Positions 11,280-23,000 of a stretch of DNA of 64,000 nucleotides are shown piece after piece. Origin of the DNA: Endocalyx cinctus (lineage: Eukaryota > Ascomycota > Sordariomycetes > Amphisphaeriales > Apiosporaceae); the NCBI GenBank assembly GCA_001600455.1, contig BCKC01000001.1:4924441-4988440 (forward strand), in the 5' to 3' direction. Numbering within the stretch: position 1 is the first letter of the stretch; each line of letters opens with the position of its first letter. The position numbers were made by a program, and so were the translations under genes. The notes beneath the pieces are model-generated. The model did no database searches and had not been told where the DNA came from. It saw only the letters and a program-made list of their open reading frames with translations.

Positions 11280-14200
11280 ATGACTATGTCGACGGGGTCT
11301 AGGAGGGTGGGCCAGTAATTTTTTACATATATAATAGAAATTATATCGTCTACTGAGTTTATTACTCTCAAGAGGGAAATTATCTGAAAGTGAAATAACT
11401 TACGCTGGGCCCCTGCGCGGCGGAGATTCTCGAGAATAGCCGTGTTCTGACTAACAAACCCGATATCCTCCATGACCCCTAGATCAACTACCGAGGCTGG
11501 TAGGCCTTGCTGTTGTCGAAATTGTACGAAAGCGTCGAGGAAAGTACTGGCTGCAGCATAATTGGCCTGCTTTGGGTTGCCCTGAACACCATAAATGGAA
11601 CTGAGCAGGACGAAAAATTCAAGCGGTTGATCTTTGAGTGCGTTGTGAAGGTTCCACGTCCCTTGCACTTTGGCTTCAGTAGCGCCTTGCCAACTCTCGA
11701 TGGTCATATCAAGCAGTGCCTCGTCCTTATCATCAAATACTGTTAGTTAATATTTGCCTTTTTCCTAGATACATTCACATCGCTGTATTTAGGCGATTAT
11801 GGAAATTGGATGTTACTCACCTTGAGCACGAGGGCCAGATGTAGCACTCCCGCCACTGGCTTTTGCGCATTAGCAACTAGGGATTCGACCGCGTTCGTAT
11901 CGGCTACACTCCCGGTGGTGATTTGTACATGGCATCCGAGTGCGTTCAATTCATGTATTAGCGATGTTTCCGCCTCTCCGATGGGCGAAGCCGAGCGCGA
12001 CATAAAGATCAGAGACCCAGCACCTCTTTCAGCCAGCCAAACGGCCGCGCTCTTCCCCAGGCCGCCTAACCCGCCGATTAGTATGTAGGACCTATCTCTG
12101 CGGAAGCGCATGCCATCGGAAGACGGTGAACTAGGTAGCATCTGGAGATCCTCCGGAAACTCAATGCAGACGGCACCAATAGGACGACGAGTGCCCTGGA
12201 ATTGCTGGAATGCCTGTCTAATGTCACTTGGACTGAAACAGGTGATAGGTTTGATCGTCTTGACTAGGCCATCCGTATATAGCTTGACGCTCTCTTCAAG
12301 GAGGCTATAATATCGGAATTAACATTAGTCATATGCATCAAGAAGAGAGAGGATGATGCTTACCGTCGAGCTACCGAAGGCTTTTGAGCCATCAAAGCCG
12401 CGATATCAAGTCCTTGGAATCCTCGGTTTCTAGAAAACATGGACATATCGAGTTTACCGTGGGCAGCGGAATCTCTACTTGCCAGTTCGACGAGATTACC
12501 ACCTTCGGCGACGCAGTTCCAGCTGCTGTGTAGCAATTCTCCCGAAAGAGTATTCAAAACGACGTCTACACCACGGGACTTCGTGCCCTGCATTATACCG
12601 GGAACGAAAGACTTGGCGTCTTGCGAGAAGATTCTACACTCGGGAATTCCTTGCTCCGATATGAGATATTCTTTTTCCTCATCGGAAGCAACAGTTGCGA
12701 ATATCTAATGTATATATTAGATGAAGTCAGTAAGCCATGCAATAGTACTCATGGGTGAATGCATATCAGCTTCTTACCTCTGCCCCCTTAATCCTTGCTA
12801 CCTGCACTGCAGCAATACCTATTGCGGATGAAGCGGAGTGGATAAGGACCGTATCTCCTACAGCTAACGAGTTGAGTTCTAGGAAACCTCGTATAGCAGT
12901 GGCGTATGCGGTGGGTAGTGTTACTGCTTCCACGAGGTTCAAGCCGTTGGGGAGCTTCACGCATGACTGTACCGAAACCCGGACATGCGTTGCGAGGGAG
13001 CTGGGAGCCCAACAGAGAACATGGTCTCCGACGTGGAAACCTCTATCTTCGGCACTGGCGTGTGAACGAATAACAGTACCTGCACACTCCAGGCCCAAGC
13101 CTCGGTTATTATGCACAATCCCTAAAGCAAGTTGGGCATCCTGTAGAGGTATGGTGAATTAGCGAAGGTGGTGCAAGAGCTCATAATATAAATGTCGTGG
13201 ACTTAGCTCGCCTTTCTACTTACTTGATAGGTGACCGAGGAGGCACGGACGGCAATTTCAATCTCTCCTTCTTTAAGTGGTGTCGATAAAGATTCATATG
13301 ATCCCTCCCATTGTAAGCTTGTTAGAAGACCTGGCTTCGCGATACGAAGCTTTCGGACTACCTGCTCCTCAGCAGCCGGTGGAAGCACTTGGTCGGCATC
13401 ACGAGTGATGTAGCGCGGAACATGCACCACGCCGTTCACCAGAGCATACTCGCAATCTAAAAGGCTCCCACATTCTTTCTTTTGAATCTTAGCCAATACT
13501 TCCACAACCGAGTTCTGATTCGATGTCTCAAAAACCGTGTCTACGTCTAGCTCCATGGTTGCAAACCACGTACCAAGTTCTAGACGGACAGTGCGGGCAA
13601 ATCCTAGCACCATAGCCGAGTAAGGGTTTTTTGATGCAATTTGCGCCGGCCTCGTCAGCCATAAGATTCTGTGGCCTTGGAGATTAGTGATGAAGCTTAT
13701 GAGTCCCCGGAGAGTTTTATCCGTAAGATCCTGGAAGAAGGTCTGATACTTATCCTGTACATCGAGTAGTGAGACGACATCCATGGGAGTGGTAGGCAAA
13801 TCCGATAAAGAGCATAGAGAGACATCGTAACCTCTAGATTGGAAGCTAGACATAATATTCTTTACCAGGCTCGTTGTCTTTGCCATCTCAGGGTCTGATA
13901 CCAGAAGGCCCAAGGACTTAGAAGAAGTGTCCAGTATCTCATTGGCATCTACGGCACGTGCAGTGATAATATTATCGAGCTGAAAAGGAGCGTCCTGGTC
14001 CATTATGGCCGTCACTTTTTCAAATCCGGCTTCATGTAAGACGTTCTCCCACTGATTGGCTTGTATATAAGGCTCGTTGGGCCTCCCGTCTGGTTCTCCT
14101 AGCCACCAGCCCGATAAAGTTCCCTGGTAAATGGAGTCATATTAGTAAATCTAGTTCGGTTGAATTCGCAAGTATAGAGCGCGATATTCTTACCATAATG

Positions 14201-17200
14201 TAGTTTACCCATTTCGCCTCTGATATTACCAGTCAGCATCGATGTCATGTACAGCTAATACAATTAGGTTGTCGACATACCTGAACAAAGTTCCAGCAGA
14301 AACAGGCGTCCTCCTGATCGGAGCAGTGATCGGCAATGCCTCATTGTTTGCAGCAGATCAGGAGTAGCGTGAAGAACCTTGCATCTAGTTAGCATAAATT
14401 CTAACTTATAGTCGAGGCGCCAAGAAAGAGTGAACATGACTTACATTCGCAGCCACAACAAGATCATAGCTGTTAACCTCTAGACCCTGAGAAGCCGGAT
14501 CGTCGCTGATGTCTAGCACGGTGTACTCAATATTTGGATATTCACTAAACCGTTCCTTGGCCGCCTTGAAGAAACCGGACGATATGTCTGTGTAGGTGTA
14601 TGTACTAAACAAGCATTCCCCAGTAGCGGGATCCGTTAGGGCTGGAACTATCGTCGAGGTGAACCCGCCTGTGCCGGCTCCGATCTCAATAACACGTAGT
14701 GTTTTCTTGGCATGACCTAGAAGCTGGAAAAAATGCCGGTGATCTAGCATGTTGAAGAAATTGTATATCTCCATAAGGAGGTTATCCTTGATCAATACCG
14801 CAAGTGGCTCTATCACTCCTGTAAAGATGTCCTCGACATTGTCGAAAATACGCGTCACAGCTAGGGCGATGTTCCGCACGGGAGTCTCGAGAGCCTCGGC
14901 ACTCAACTTCTTGATCGCTTCTTTGCATTCTAAGGAGTTCATGGTGAATATTGTATCTGTATTTTGTACAACCTTACTGCCATTTCGTTGGATGTTATCG
15001 ATATAGTCTTCGTTCCATTGCTTAAACCGGTTGAAGTGATGGTGCGTACTTTCTGGTAGAGACTTTAAAATTCTCGTAGTCTCGAAAACGCAGAGGATGT
15101 TGAGTCTCTCGACGAGTTCTAAACAACTACTATAATCCGTAGTTTGATGCACCAACGACTGAATCTCGACAAGGTCAATGTCGGGTCGCCACTGTAGCAA
15201 GCGGAGCTCCTGCATCACATCATTTTCAACACTGTTGGTTACGTTGTCTAGAAGACGAAAACTGATTCCTTTGGCTTGCAGTGCTATGGTGCCACCTATG
15301 GTATGGATATGTCCATGGGCTCTCAAGGTGTCAGAGCTATCCGAGACGGTGTATGTATCGCAATAAAGGTTGTCGAAGTTATTCACTCCGCTACCGACAT
15401 ACAACTCATCAACGTGGACGGGAAGTGTTAGCTTGCTCATTAATCTTGTATGTCCCTTTACTGAGCCTAAAATGCAGCATTGTAGCAGTTGATCAACCGT
15501 TGTCGGATGTAGTGTATCGGAAGGAGAGTCAAGCTCTCTGGCAAGGATTGCCGAAACGCTATCCCGGAGTATGTTGTATTGCAGATTTTGTATCCCCTGA
15601 AATTTGGGCCCATACTCTAGACCAGCTTCCTTAGCGGCCTTATACCACTTATCAACTGGTACTTTTCTAAGCCCATCAGTTTCAAAGAACGAATCTTTTT
15701 CAAATGGGGGTGATGACATGACATTTCCGGCATGGACCTCTCCAACGCAATGCCTTGTCCATTTATGATCATTGTTGTATGATATGATGCTAAACTCAAA
15801 CCAAGTCGAGTCTTGATTATCGGTCAGTCGGCTAGGCTGTAATCGGGTTATTATTTCGGTCGACTGCGCCTGCTGTAATGGCATTGCTGTCCCAATGGAG
15901 AGTGAGCGGATGGTGAAGTCTTCGGAGCCAGATACTTGTCGGATAGCTTCTCCGGCCATGGCGACGTAACCTGCCGCAGGAAAGACTACATCATTGGCCA
16001 CTATATGGTCTGCAAGCCATGGTATCTCTTTTAGACTAAGTAGCTTTCGCCAGCTTGGTTCAATATCATTTCCGCCGATGAGCCGCGCGCCTAGAAGTTC
16101 ATGTTCCGGGAACGAGCGCGTGCGAAAATCTCGCGAGATACGACTCTCGTTCCAGTACGATGCGTCGTGGGTCCAGGCGTATGGTGGCAAGTTATGCATC
16201 GTTGTCCCTTTCGGATTCATAGCGGAAAAGTCGGGGATTACACCTTGACAATAAAGCTGGCCTGCGGCGGTGAGCAGTGATGTTGTTGAATCAGTACCCC
16301 TGCTGAGACAACTGTTATATACGACTTTATGATCTAGCTCCTTGCATATCTGACGGAATGGTCCCGATAGTGCTGAGTGGGGTCCCAACTCAAGAGCCAA
16401 GCCAAATTTTTCAGTGCTTCTCTCCAATGCACATTCCACTGCGTCAAGAAACAGGACTGGGTTTTCCATATTAGATCTCCAGTATGCCGGCCCGAGTAGA
16501 GCGGGATCCTGAATAATCTCCCCGGTGACAGAAGAGAAGAATGGGATGGGCAGTGCGCCAGTCGAGGGGGTAATGGTGGAAATGAGTGCCTCATAAACTA
16601 CTCCAACCGTTTTCATATGGTCTAATTATCAGAGATCTTCAGTTAGTCATATTAACAAATTCTCTTCCAGACACACAACCTCACGTTCATGCAGGCAAAT
16701 ATTTATGAAAAATATGCACATACCAGAGTGATACGCCCTATCAATCTTGAGTTTTCTAGCCAACGCTTCCGGCCGATGCTGGCGGACCCGCTCCAGTGTA
16801 TCTTCTACAGCACCGTAGTCTCCGGAAATTGTGACACTCGATCGACTATTCTCGCAGGCAATAGTACTTCCGGTACTGAGTAACGCCGACATCTCGTCAC
16901 GACCAAGCCCTACGGCCGCCATTGCTCCCGGTCGCCGTTGCTGGACACTGGCAACACCCCTATAGAATGCTACCAGAATAGCGTCTCTCATGTTAAGTCC
17001 GTCAGCCGCGTAAGCAGCTGCGATCTCTCCGCTAGAATGGCCGACGACACCGTCGGGGGTAATGTTCCAAGTCCGCAAGAGATTGACCAGCCCGATCTGG
17101 ATGGCGGTACAAATGGGCTGGGCATGTTCTGCAGAATGAATGGACTTTTCATTCAGCAACAACTCCTCCATACGCCACGCAGGCGGTTGAAGAGTCTTGG

Positions 17201-19194
17201 AAAGCCATCTGTCCATCTGCCTGATATCTTCCGCGAAGGACGGGAAGGTCCGGATCAACTCGCGACCCATACCGGGCCACTGGGCTCCCTGACCGGTAAA
17301 GATGAATAATAAGCCCTTACCCTTCGATGAATCGGAGCTCCGGACAGCGAGACCTGGTTGATACGATGTCCCGTCCGTTACACAGAAAGACCTCACCCTC
17401 TGATGATGTCTCTTAGCACCCAAAGTGTACGCGAGATCCGTGATTCTAAAATTGCCAGAATCGACAAAATTTTGGTAGTTAGTCAGAACTTTTGTAAGAG
17501 ATGTCTCGCTGTGGGCAGAAAAAACAAGAAGCTGTTGAGAGGGTTTGATTGGCGTCTTCAAGTCGCCGTTGACTCCGATGATACTATTAGTACCATTGAT
17601 ACCATTGATACCATTGATTACATGAGCACCATTAATACCGTTACTAACACCAGTATCATTGACGCCATTGGTACAATTGACTCCGTTGACTCTGGTGATA
17701 GTATAATCATGGGATGTACAGGCAGTTGAACTTAGTTCTTCAAGAATTACATGTGCATTAGCACCACCTAGACCGAAAGAGTCGACGCTAATCCTGCGAG
17801 TTCGGTCTTTAGGCCATGGGATGGCCTGAGTTGGCACTTTTAGTTTGGCTTCGGTGAATGGAACTATTTGACAAAGCTTTAGTAGTTATTCAACAAAATA
17901 ATGTATACAGATCAATATTAAAGATCGTGGGGAAGAAGGGTTCGCTAACTTTTGGAATTGGGATTTAAATATTTGATGTTGGGAGTGATAATTCCTCGTT
18001 CGAGACTAAGAATAGCTTTGATAAGACTACTCAAACCGGCAGCCCCTTCTCCGTGACCAATATTCGGCTTGACCTAGAGACAAAAAGTAATTAATTAGCA
18101 TAATGCATGAATACATCGCCATATTGTATAATAGGGTTTAATTTAGTCGTACTTACGCTACCTATATAGGTCTCCTGAGAGTCTTTGCCCCCGAAAACCT
18201 GAACAACTGCAGCGACCTCAAGAGGGTCTCCTGTTGCCGTTCCAGTGCCGTGGCACTCGACCACAGGTGTTTCTCCAGGATTGCTGATTCCAGCTTTTTC
18301 GTATGCCCGTCGTATCAAACTTGCCTGGGCTTCTGTGCTGGGATTCGTAAGACCGACCGTCTTTCCATCTGAGTTTATTGCCGTGCCGCGGATAATTGCA
18401 CGAATAGGATTTCCGTCTCGTAAAGCATCATCTAGTCTCTTAACGTATACCGCGTTGACGGCGTCAGCTCGCGCGTAGCCATTTGCAAATTCATCGAAAG
18501 TGTTAGAAGATCCGGAAGATGACAACGCTCCCAGGTTATCGAGGGCCATAAAATATTCCGGCGATAAGAGGAGGTTAGACGCGCCTACTAATGCTCCAGA
18601 GCAATCTCCCCGCTGAAGGGCCTCACATGCAAGGTGCAGCCCTATTAAACTCGACGAACACCCGGCCTTGACAGTCATACTTGGACCGTGTAAATCCAAT
18701 TCGTATGACACGCGGTTGGCTAGAGTAAAGTCGTCCATACCCGTGATTCCGTAAACATTTCCGTCCTGCGGATCTCGAGCTTGCATCTGCAGCCAATCTT
18801 GACCGAAGCTTCCCGCGTAGACGGCAATGTCTCGCCCGCGCCAGCCTAACTCTCCAGCGTTCTCTAGTGACTCGTACATGACCTCCAGCAGTAATCGTTG
18901 CTGAGGATCTACTCGGGCTACTTCGGCCTGAGACATACTGAAGAAGGCCGCGTCAAATTTGTCGACTGGCTCATCAAGGAAGTAGCCGTGCTTCATCGAC
19001 AAGCTACTGGCTCCGCCTGATTCCTTGTGGAAGCCATCAATGTTAAAACGCTCGGGAGGAATTGGTCGCCGTGCATCTTTCTGGTTGACCAATAAGTCCC
19101 AGTAAGACTCTTCATCATGACAGCCTCCAGGTAACCTGAGACCAATGCCAACAACGGCTATAGGACTTGGTGTAGAAGACTCTCGTGCTATCAT
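10618..19194 (-). CDS. Highly reducing type I polyketide synthase (KS-AT-DH-MT-ER-KR-ACP)
   Basis: Twelve exons join in phase to about 2,533 residues: 19194-18157, 18073-17950, 17863-16724, 16621-14445, 14377-14281, 14219-14194, 14123-13224, 13140-12778, 12704-12364, 12304-11821, 11725-11404, 11207-10618. Domains in order: KS (AGCSSSL Cys about 179; [20 protein letters not shown]), AT (GHSSGE Ser about 664), DH ([16 protein letters not shown]is about 973; Asp about 1144 in TVDQLLQ), C-methyltransferase ([10 protein letters not shown] about 1412-1421), ER (about 1810-2110), KR (IGGLGGLG about 2145-2152, Tyr about 2286) and ACP (LGVDSL Ser about 2478). No release domain follows. The start at 19194 gives the proper KS N-terminus; an upstream in-frame ATG at 19242 adds 16 atypical residues. 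It should build a reduced, possibly methylated acyl chain and hand it to the SAT domain of the adjacent divergent NR-PKS. Odd points are an Asn-Gly-rich KS-AT linker and an atypical ER nucleotide loop. Confidence 0.95.
11241..11277. repeat. Homopolymer A run (37) inside an HR-PKS intron
   Basis: An uninterrupted run of 37 A on the plus strand (T on the coding strand) lies in the last HR-PKS intron (11403-11208). The flanking exons are in phase without it, so it does not affect the protein model. Its exact length may be an assembly uncertainty. Confidence 0.9.
17567..17690 (-). repeat. Coding minisatellite, Asn-Gly-Ile/Val repeats in the HR-PKS linker
   Basis: On the plus strand the DNA repeats ACCATTGAT-like units. 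On the coding strand it gives about ten NG-x triplets (such as [18 protein letters not shown]) between KS and AT at about residues 446-487. A flexible linker is the simplest reading. Repeat number is likely to vary between strains. Confidence 0.75.
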
Positions 19195-20084
19195 GATGCC
19201 AAGACTGCTAAAAAAGCAGATATAATATTTCTCCAGTATCAAGTCGTGTTCGAGGAGAGTCTATGTATTGAAATAAGACAAGACGTATGATATGAAGTGG
19301 CGAGAATGTATTTTGCCAAAGTCAGCTTCCTTTCAAATCTAGCAGCAACGCGGTGAAGACTCTCACAAGACTGTCTCTGTGCCTATCTTTCTCTCTTTCT
19401 CTCCTTCAACCACCTTCATATGTCTCACACTTTAGTGCTGAGATGGGTCAACAACTTGCTACCCGCTAAATACATAAACCGCTTATCTCTTTCGTGACAT
19501 AAAGGCAAGATACCCGGGTAAGCTGACTGATAGATAAGAACCGACACGGCTTTCAGCTCGCCTTACCTCAGATATGTATTTGTCCCATACCTGTGATGCG
19601 TCTAGATTGCCGTGGATCTCTGTGGGAATCGACCCTAGCAGTCCCGTTTCGTCTTGCCCATTTTGCTATCTCGTGTCCCGAATACTCACACAATAATACT
19701 TCGAGACTGGTTAATTTGAAAGCTAAGTTGGCTGAGCCACATCCATGCTTATGGATCTGCAAGTAAGCTTTGTTAGGCTCCGCAAAGGCGCTCGGAATAG
19801 GGACGTCCTATTAACTAGTTCACACTCAGCATCCACAAGACATTGACGACGCCAGGTATTCCTCATTAGTTTCGCAGAAAGTTGAGGTGTACTAGTACGC
19901 AAGAATTTTCATGCTAGATCATAACTATCAGAATCCCAAACGCGTTATCGAGTTTACCTATCAGAATTAGTAATAAGAATAATTCATATACTCAAGCTGA
20001 TTTCACTGCCCTGGTGATGGATACTGCTGCACGGAACATACGCCACCATTTTTCAACACTTTAATTTCTTTTAGTATCAACACA
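19195..20084. promoter_or_regulatory. Divergent promoter region between the two PKS genes
   Basis: An 890-base gap separates the start codons of the HR-PKS (-) and NR-PKS (+). No other gene is apparent in it. Head-to-head placement is typical of collaborating fungal HR/NR-PKS pairs and would allow shared control, presumably by one of the two Zn2Cys6 regulators nearby. I cannot name a binding site with confidence. Confidence 0.55.
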
Positions 20085-23000
20085 ATGGCTGCAGAAAAAA
20101 TTCTGCTCTTCGGCGATCAGGCAGATACCCCGATCCCCATGATTCGTAGACTTGCAGATCGAACCAGCCAGTCCAAGAACCTCGAGAATTTCTTTCAGAG
20201 TGCCGTTGATAATGTTCAACTGGAGGTCGCCAAACTTACTCCCGATGAGCAGGACACTATAGGCTCGTTCCATTCGGTGCAAGATCTGACGCTGGCTCTA
20301 GCGGACAAGACTGACCGCCATGGCATCGCTCAAATGGTTTTAGTGTTTGCCGCTCGCATCGGCGAGCTCATACTGTATGTTATTCTCTAAATAGGTTACC
20401 AAGTTTTTTTTTAATGGACTAACATAAATGTTCGTAGACATTCGGAGAGCAACCCAGCCTTGCTGAGCAGTTCAACGCCTGTTCTTTCACTAGGGATCTG
20501 CGGAGGACTCCTTCCTGCCGCTGCCGCTGCAGCATCTACTAACGTTAGTGAATTGATAGAAGTGGCCAGCTATCTCGCTGCAGTTAATTGTCGGGTTGCT
20601 GCTGCGATATCGAGACGCTCTGTTCAGATTGAAGACAGTACAGACAGCTGGGCATTCTCAGTTCTGGGAAAAGTTGTCAGCGAACTTCCTAAGCTTTTGG
20701 CTCAGTTCCATAAAGAATATGTATGGCATGATCTTACATCTGACAAGCTCTGCGATCTTTAATGAACTCGGGCAACAAACTAATATAACGCGCAATATTA
20801 GTCAATTCCACGACATCGTCAAGCGTATGTAGCAATTAGCACACCTACTTGGGCTACCATTTTTGGACCGCCGTCAGTCCTGAAAAAATTACTACGAATG
20901 CCTACATTAAGTAGCTGTGAGATTTCCAATATACCGGCATTTGGAGCAGTTCATGCAAGTCATCTCGCTGTCCCAGACTTTGATGAACTCGTGCCAGAGA
21001 GCCCGCTGCTTAACAAAGTAATTAAACCACACTTCAAGCTCATTTCGGGGAGCAAGTATGAGCCATTTTCGGGATCTACGTTAAGGGAGTTATTACCAAA
21101 AATCATGCTCGACATCTTCCAGAACAGCACCAATCCGGCCCGGCTGTTCGATCTGACTGGCTCATATCTCCAGAAGGGGAAAGACATCTCACTCTATATG
21201 CTGGGGGCTACAAGTTATCTAGTACTCTTACGACGATCCTTGCATTCCCAGAAATTCCAGGTCGCGTTGAAGACAAATGCGCCTAGCTTGTCAAGCACCG
21301 AGCTTCGCGGAGGTTCGGGCTCTGTCGCGATTATCGGTATGTCAGGCCAGTTTCCAGGAGCAGCAAGTGTGGACGAAATGTGGGAGGTGCTCATGCGACG
21401 GGAGGAGCTTCACAGAAAGGTATGTATACTTCCATAGACGTGTACAACACGTAATTGGTTGGCACATTGAAAAATAAGTAATAAGCGGACTAATACTCGA
21501 TGTTTTATAGGTTCCTCTAGATCGATTTGACCCTGATGACTATTTGGATGAGTCTGGACGAAGTCCCTATGCAATCACATCGCCATATGCTTGTTTTCTA
21601 GAGAACCCGGGACTCTTCGATCACAAGATGTTCAACGTCTCGCCGCGAGAAGCAATGCAAATGGATCCGGGTCAGCGGCTAGTGATGCATGCGGTCTATG
21701 AGGCTCTTGAAGATGCCGGCGTCTGCAACAATGGTAGCTTAGCTACGGATAACAAACGCATAGGCACCTACATAGGCGATGGCAGCGACGACTGGAGAGA
21801 CCTTCAGCAACATAGCGGTGAAGGAGTAGACAAATACATTATTCAGGGTACGCAGCGGTCTTTCACTCCGGGACGCTTGAATCATCACTTCAAGTGGGAA
21901 GGCGCTACATTTTGCGTTGACTCTGCTTGTGGCTCAACAGCTTCTGCCGTCGGTCTGGCCTACAGATCATTGGTGAGCCGTGATTGTGATACGGCCATCG
22001 CTGGCGGATCCAACATCATAGCCACTCCATTTTGGCAATCTGCGCTAAGCAAAGGCGGTTTCCTGTCGACAACTGGAGGGTGCAAGACGTTTAGGGGAGA
22101 TGCTGATGGCTACTGTCGCGGAGAGGCGGTTGGGATCATTGTTCTCAAAAGGCTAGAAGATGCCATGCAAGATAATGATAATATCATCGCGGTCATTCGT
22201 GGCTACGCTCGGAATCATTCAGCCGAAACTGTATCCATCACTCGACCCCATGCTGCGACTCAGGAACGCGTATATCGGAAAGTCCTCCATACATCTGGCT
22301 TAGAGCCCAGCGATATCAGCTACGTTGAGATGCACGGCACAGGAACCACCGCCGGAGACTCAGCGGAGCTAGAGTCCGTCTCTAATGTTCTCGCACAGAA
22401 AGGAGCGCGGGACACACCGCTCGTAGTTGGTGCGATCAAGGCCAACCTGGGTCACGCCGAGGCGGCATCGGGCATTTCATCCATCATGAAAGCGGCCATT
22501 ATGTTTGAGAAAGGTGTCATTCCTCCACAGGTTGGAATACCTGAAAAATTGGGACATTATGACTGTCTTGAGCAAGGCCTGATCCTAGTTCCCGGGGAGC
22601 CCGTTCCGTATACGCGCCAGAGCATCGGCCGGAAGAGGACGATGATAGTAAACAACTTTGATGCCGCTGTAAGTACTCACCTTTTGGTATTTATCTTTGA
22701 TTAGACGATTTTTCGTATTAATGTGAAATGTTACTATGTCAGGGAGGAAATAGCTGCTTCATATTAGAAGAACCTCCCATGCCTCCAGTTAGAGCACTAG
22801 ACCCCCGGCCATTCCATACCGTCACCATTTCGGCACATAATCTGTCATCACTAGAGCAGTACAAACGCCGTCTTCTAGATTTTTTAGTTGAGAATCCATC
22901 AACAAATCTCGCAGACTTGGCTTATACGACCACAGCGCGGCGGATGCATCACTCTCTACGTTCCGCCTATGCCGGTGGGAGCATCCAGAACATTATTGAT

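Noticed and set aside
11192..11707. Open frame ending in a Phe-rich stretch at the KR region
   Set aside because: The Phe run is translation of the intronic T tract. Splicing 11404 to 11207 joins KR to ACP in phase, so the frame end is not protein.
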